From positions 1 through 64,000 of the forward strand of contig NZ_BJCF01000013.1 of assembly GCF_005402965.1 (NCBI RefSeq): DNA of 64,000 nucleotides, in the 5' to 3' direction. The notes below the pieces were generated by a model. That model made no database searches and was not told the DNA's origin. It saw only the letters and a list, made by a program, of their open reading frames with translations. The translations under genes and the position numbers were made by a program. This document shows positions 61,456 to 64,000 of this stretch, piece by piece (position 1 is the stretch's first letter; each line of letters starts with the position of its first letter). The stretch is from Dolichospermum planctonicum. Lineage in GTDB: Bacteria > Cyanobacteriota > Cyanobacteriia > Cyanobacteriales > Nostocaceae.

Positions 61456-62121
61456 ATATATTTACCGGTTTCACTACTATTATTTATTGGTTTATTGCTA
61501 TTGCTACCATTTATCTGGTTTGCGGTGGCAATAGACGTAGTGGAAATTGCAGTAGCTAAGTTGGGTTTTTCTCCTAACACTGCTTTTTTATTATTAGTGC
61601 TAGTTATTGTTACCAGCACAATCAATATTCCCATTTACCGCTTAGAAGCTCCAGTCCAATTAGCAGATGAATTTGCAGCACTGTGGTTAAAAGAATTTTG
61701 GGGGATTCCGTTAAGACAAGTGCAACGTTCTACCGTGGTAGCTCTAAATGTGGGCGGTGGGTTAATACCTGTGGTGTTAGCATTATACCAATTTTCCCAG
61801 GGAAACGCCCTGGCAATTCTGCTAGTTACAGCAATTGTGACCGTTGTTAGCTACTTGGCAGCCCAAGTAGTACCAGGAATTGGTATTCAAATCAATCCCT
61901 TACTTGCCCCTTTGAGTGCGGCCGTCTCGGCAATGCTAATAGCTTCACCCCATGCTGCACCTGTAGCCTTTGCTGGTGGTGTTTTGGGGACTCTGATTGG
62001 TGCTGATTTGCTACATCTCAAAGACATTCAAGCGATGAGTTCGGGTGTGTTGAGTCTTGGGGGCGCTGGTGTGTTTGATGGGATTGCTTTATGTGGACTA
62101 TTTGCCTTGTTATTAAGTTGA
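61456..62121 (+). CDS. DUF1614 membrane protein
   Basis: About 221 residues from ATG 61456 (MIYLPVSLLLFIGLLLLLPF), with six to seven helices. Recognisable DUF1614 blocks: NTAFLLLVLVIVTSTINIPI, STVVALNVGGGLIPVVLALY and GGVLGTLIGADLLHLKDIQA. Function unknown. An in-frame TTG at 61423 adds 11 residues. Confidence 0.85.
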   Translation: MYLPVSLLLFIGLLLLLPFIWFAVAIDVVEIAVAKLGFSPNTAFLLLVLVIVTSTINIPIYRLEAPVQLADEFAALWLKEFWGIPLRQVQRSTVVALNVGGGLIPVVLALYQFSQGNALAILLVTAIVTVVSYLAAQVVPGIGIQINPLLAPLSAAVSAMLIASPHAAPVAFAGGVLGTLIGADLLHLKDIQAMSSGVLSLGGAGVFDGIALCGLFALLLS

Positions 62122-62167
62122 TATGCGTTATTTGTCCTTTGCCAGTTGTCAGTTGTTAAAAATCAAG

Positions 62168-62217
62168 TGACTACTGACTATTGACTATTGACTATTGACT
62201 ATTGACTATTGACTACT
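62168..62217. repeat. Heptad tandem repeat TGACTAT (STRR)
   Basis: Six to seven copies of the 7-bp unit TGACTAT (with ACTACTG edge variants), 11 bases before the ftsH start. Short tandemly repeated heptamers are typical of heterocystous cyanobacteria. It might influence ftsH expression by slippage. Confidence 0.85.
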
Positions 62218-62228
62218 GAGGTGACATT

Positions 62229-64000
62229 ATGCCCGTAGAAACTGACAATAATAATCAGACAAAACAACCAAAAATAAGACAACTCGGTGGTAGTCTTCTG
62301 ATTTTATTGACTTTTTTGTTATTGCTAAACTTGATAGTTCCTAGTTTATTAGGACAACGTTTACAGCAAGTTCCCTATAGTGACTTTATTGCTCAGGTAC
62401 AAGCAGGTAAAGTAGATAAAGCCATTGTGGGAAGCGATCGCATTGAATATACCATCAAAACCCAAACCAACGCAGGTAAAATCGTCGAACAGGTATTTCA
62501 GACAACACCAGTTGCTATTGACTTAGATTTACCCAAAATCCTCCGCGAGAACAACGTCGAATTTACCGCCCCACCACCAAACGAAACCGCTTGGATTGGC
62601 ACTTTATTAAGTTGGGTTGCTCCCCCCTTAATTTTCTTCAGCATTTGGGCATTTTTAATGAATCGTCAGGGTGGAGGACCTGCGGCACTCACAGTTGGCA
62701 AAAGCAAAGCCCGCATTTATTCTGAAGGCGGCACAGGTGTAAAATTCTTGGATGTAGCCGGTGTAGATGAAGCCAAAGCTGAACTTGAAGAAATCGTTGA
62801 TTTTCTGAAAAATGCCACCAAATACACCACTTTAGGGGCAAAAATTCCCAAAGGTGTCTTATTGGTTGGACCTCCAGGTACAGGTAAAACATTACTAGCA
62901 AAAGCGATCGCTGGTGAAGCCAGTGTTCCCTTCTTCAGCATCTCCGGTTCAGAATTTATCGAATTATTCGTTGGTGTTGGTGCTGCAAGAGTTCGGGATT
63001 TATTTGAACAAGCCAAACAACAAGCACCCTGTATCGTCTTTATTGACGAACTAGACGCACTGGGTAAATCTCGCAGTAGTCCTGGTGGTTTTGTTGGTGG
63101 TAACGATGAACGGGAACAAACCCTCAACCAACTACTTAGCGAAATGGATGGTTTTGACGCTAATACTGGTGTCATTATCATCGCCGCCACCAACCGTCCT
63201 GAAATCCTTGATCCGGCCTTACGTCGTCCCGGTCGTTTTGACCGTCAAGTTGTCGTCGATAGACCTGATAAAATCGGTCGGGAAGCCATTCTCAACGTCC
63301 ACGCCAGAAACGTCAAATTAGCAGCAGATGTTGATTTAGGAATTATAGCCACCCGCACTCCAGGCTTTGCCGGTGCAGATTTAGCCAACCTAGTTAATGA
63401 AGCCGCATTATTAGCAGCGAGAAACAATCGTCCAGCCGTAATCATGGCAGATTTCAACGAGGCCATTGAACGTTTAGTAGCAGGTTTAGAAAAACGTTCT
63501 CGCGTCCTCAATGAAATTGAGAAAAAAACCGTTGCTTATCACGAAGTTGGACACGCTATCATTGGCGCATTAATGCCTGGTGCTGGTAAAGTTGAAAAAA
63601 TTTCCGTTGTCCCCCGTGGTGTCGGCGCATTAGGTTATACAATTCAAATGCCAGAAGAAGACCGCTTCTTAATGATAGAAGATGAAATCCGGGGACGGAT
63701 TGCCATTTTACTGGGGGGACGTTCTGCTGAAGAAATCGTCTTTGGTAAAGTATCTACCGGTGCTACTGATGATATTCAAAAAGCCACGGATTTAGCAGAA
63801 CGCGCTGTGACAATATATGGCATGAGTCATAAACTAGGCCCTGTGGCTTTCGAGAAAATTCAACAGCAGTTTATGGAAGGTTATGGAAATCCTCGCCGGG
63901 CTATCAGTCCCCAAGTAGCAGAAGAAATTGATCACGAAGTTAAGCGGATAGTGGATCATGCTCACCACATCGCCTTAACTATTCTCCAATTTAATCGCAA
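62229..64000 (+). CDS. ftsH: ATP-dependent zinc metalloprotease FtsH (3' end outside window)
   Basis: FtsH degrades membrane proteins, including photodamaged D1 in cyanobacteria. The frame is open from ATG 62229 to the window end, 590 codons. It has an N-terminal helix ([20 protein letters not shown]), a periplasmic/lumenal part, a second helix near residue 130, Walker A GPPGTGKT (214-221), [11 protein letters not shown], the [23 protein letters not shown] and zinc motif HEVGH (residues 438-442). The last 20-60 residues lie beyond the edge. Which of the four cyanobacterial FtsH types it is cannot be said with certainty. Confidence 0.95.
   Translation, partial: MPVETDNNNQTKQPKIRQLGGSLLILLTFLLLLNLIVPSLLGQRLQQVPYSDFIAQVQAGKVDKAIVGSDRIEYTIKTQTNAGKIVEQVFQTTPVAIDLDLPKILRENNVEFTAPPPNETAWIGTLLSWVAPPLIFFSIWAFLMNRQGGGPAALTVGKSKARIYSEGGTGVKFLDVAGVDEAKAELEEIVDFLKNATKYTTLGAKIPKGVLLVGPPGTGKTLLAKAIAGEASVPFFSISGSEFIELFVGVGAARVRDLFEQAKQQAPCIVFIDELDALGKSRSSPGGFVGGNDEREQTLNQLLSEMDGFDANTGVIIIAATNRPEILDPALRRPGRFDRQVVVDRPDKIGREAILNVHARNVKLAADVDLGIIATRTPGFAGADLANLVNEAALLAARNNRPAVIMADFNEAIERLVAGLEKRSRVLNEIEKKTVAYHEVGHAIIGALMPGAGKVEKISVVPRGVGALGYTIQMPEEDRFLMIEDEIRGRIAILLGGRSAEEIVFGKVSTGATDDIQKATDLAERAVTIYGMSHKLGPVAFEKIQQQFMEGYGNPRRAISPQVAEEIDHEVKRIVDHAHHIALTILQFNR

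Noticed and set aside
62168-62217. CRISPR or origin iterons
   Set aside because: Seven-base units without spacers; typical short tandem repeats of heterocystous cyanobacteria.

Overview
The window comes from a filamentous, bloom-forming cyanobacterium of the Dolichospermum/Anabaena/Aphanizomenon type. The evidence is a tandem gvpA array with an Anabaena-style gvpC of 33-residue repeats, many GCGATCGC (HIP1) palindromes, heptanucleotide tandem repeats, and cyanobacterial families such as Ycf46, the ssl1498 family, a phytol-kinase-like enzyme and HPPD. Genus is inferred from gene content, not from a search.

Layout. (1) 1-7034 is a gas vesicle cluster: gvpA array, gvpC, gvpN, gvpJ, gvpK, gvpF/L, gvpG, an inverted gvpV, and gvpW. 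The third gvpA copy carries a nonsense codon. It is followed on the same strand by a duplicated ArsA/Get3-type ATPase and a two-domain Cdc48-type AAA ATPase, proposed here as vesicle assembly or chaperone genes. (2) 11.2-20.4 kb holds mazG, a DUF2227 gene, tRNA-Val, a Uma2 gene bracketed by 151-bp direct repeats, a small light-harvesting-like protein, an ATPase/DUF4276 pair that looks like a defence module, pgsA, glcD and a flippase. (3) 20.8-39.0 kb is an orphan biosynthetic locus. A ten-gene minus-strand operon encodes an AMP ligase, free ACP, HemW-like radical SAM enzyme, chorismate-lyase-like protein, three unlike sulfotransferases, a ThDP enzyme, an unusual thioester reductase-condensation-carrier protein and APS kinase. 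Divergently placed are a sulfatase broken by one in-frame amber codon, three secreted H-type lectins and a class III aminotransferase. The set suggests a sulfated, possibly 4-hydroxybenzoate-derived metabolite with no biosynthetic assignment I recognise.

(4) 39.3-47.7 kb is mostly housekeeping: Ycf46, SH3 protein, HPPD, SDR, Ser/Thr kinase, tRNA-Ser, D-Ala-D-Ala dipeptidase, YidD and a phytol-kinase-like enzyme. (5) 48.1-55.6 kb is a double-glycine peptide export cassette: an HlyD adaptor, a C39-peptidase ABC transporter and six or seven short precursors that share a leader ending in EEQQLLSGG but have wholly different cores (charged, Pro/Arg, Cys-rich, Gly/His-rich). (6) 55.7-64 kb contains an alpha/beta hydrolase, pyrH-frr, a geranylgeranyl-reductase-family enzyme, an AI-2E transporter, a DUF1614 protein and the 5' part of ftsH.

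The two most interesting systems are the orphan sulfated-metabolite locus with its lectins and nonsense-interrupted sulfatase, and the hypervariable double-glycine peptide family. The ArsA/Get3-Cdc48 pair beside the gas vesicle genes is third.
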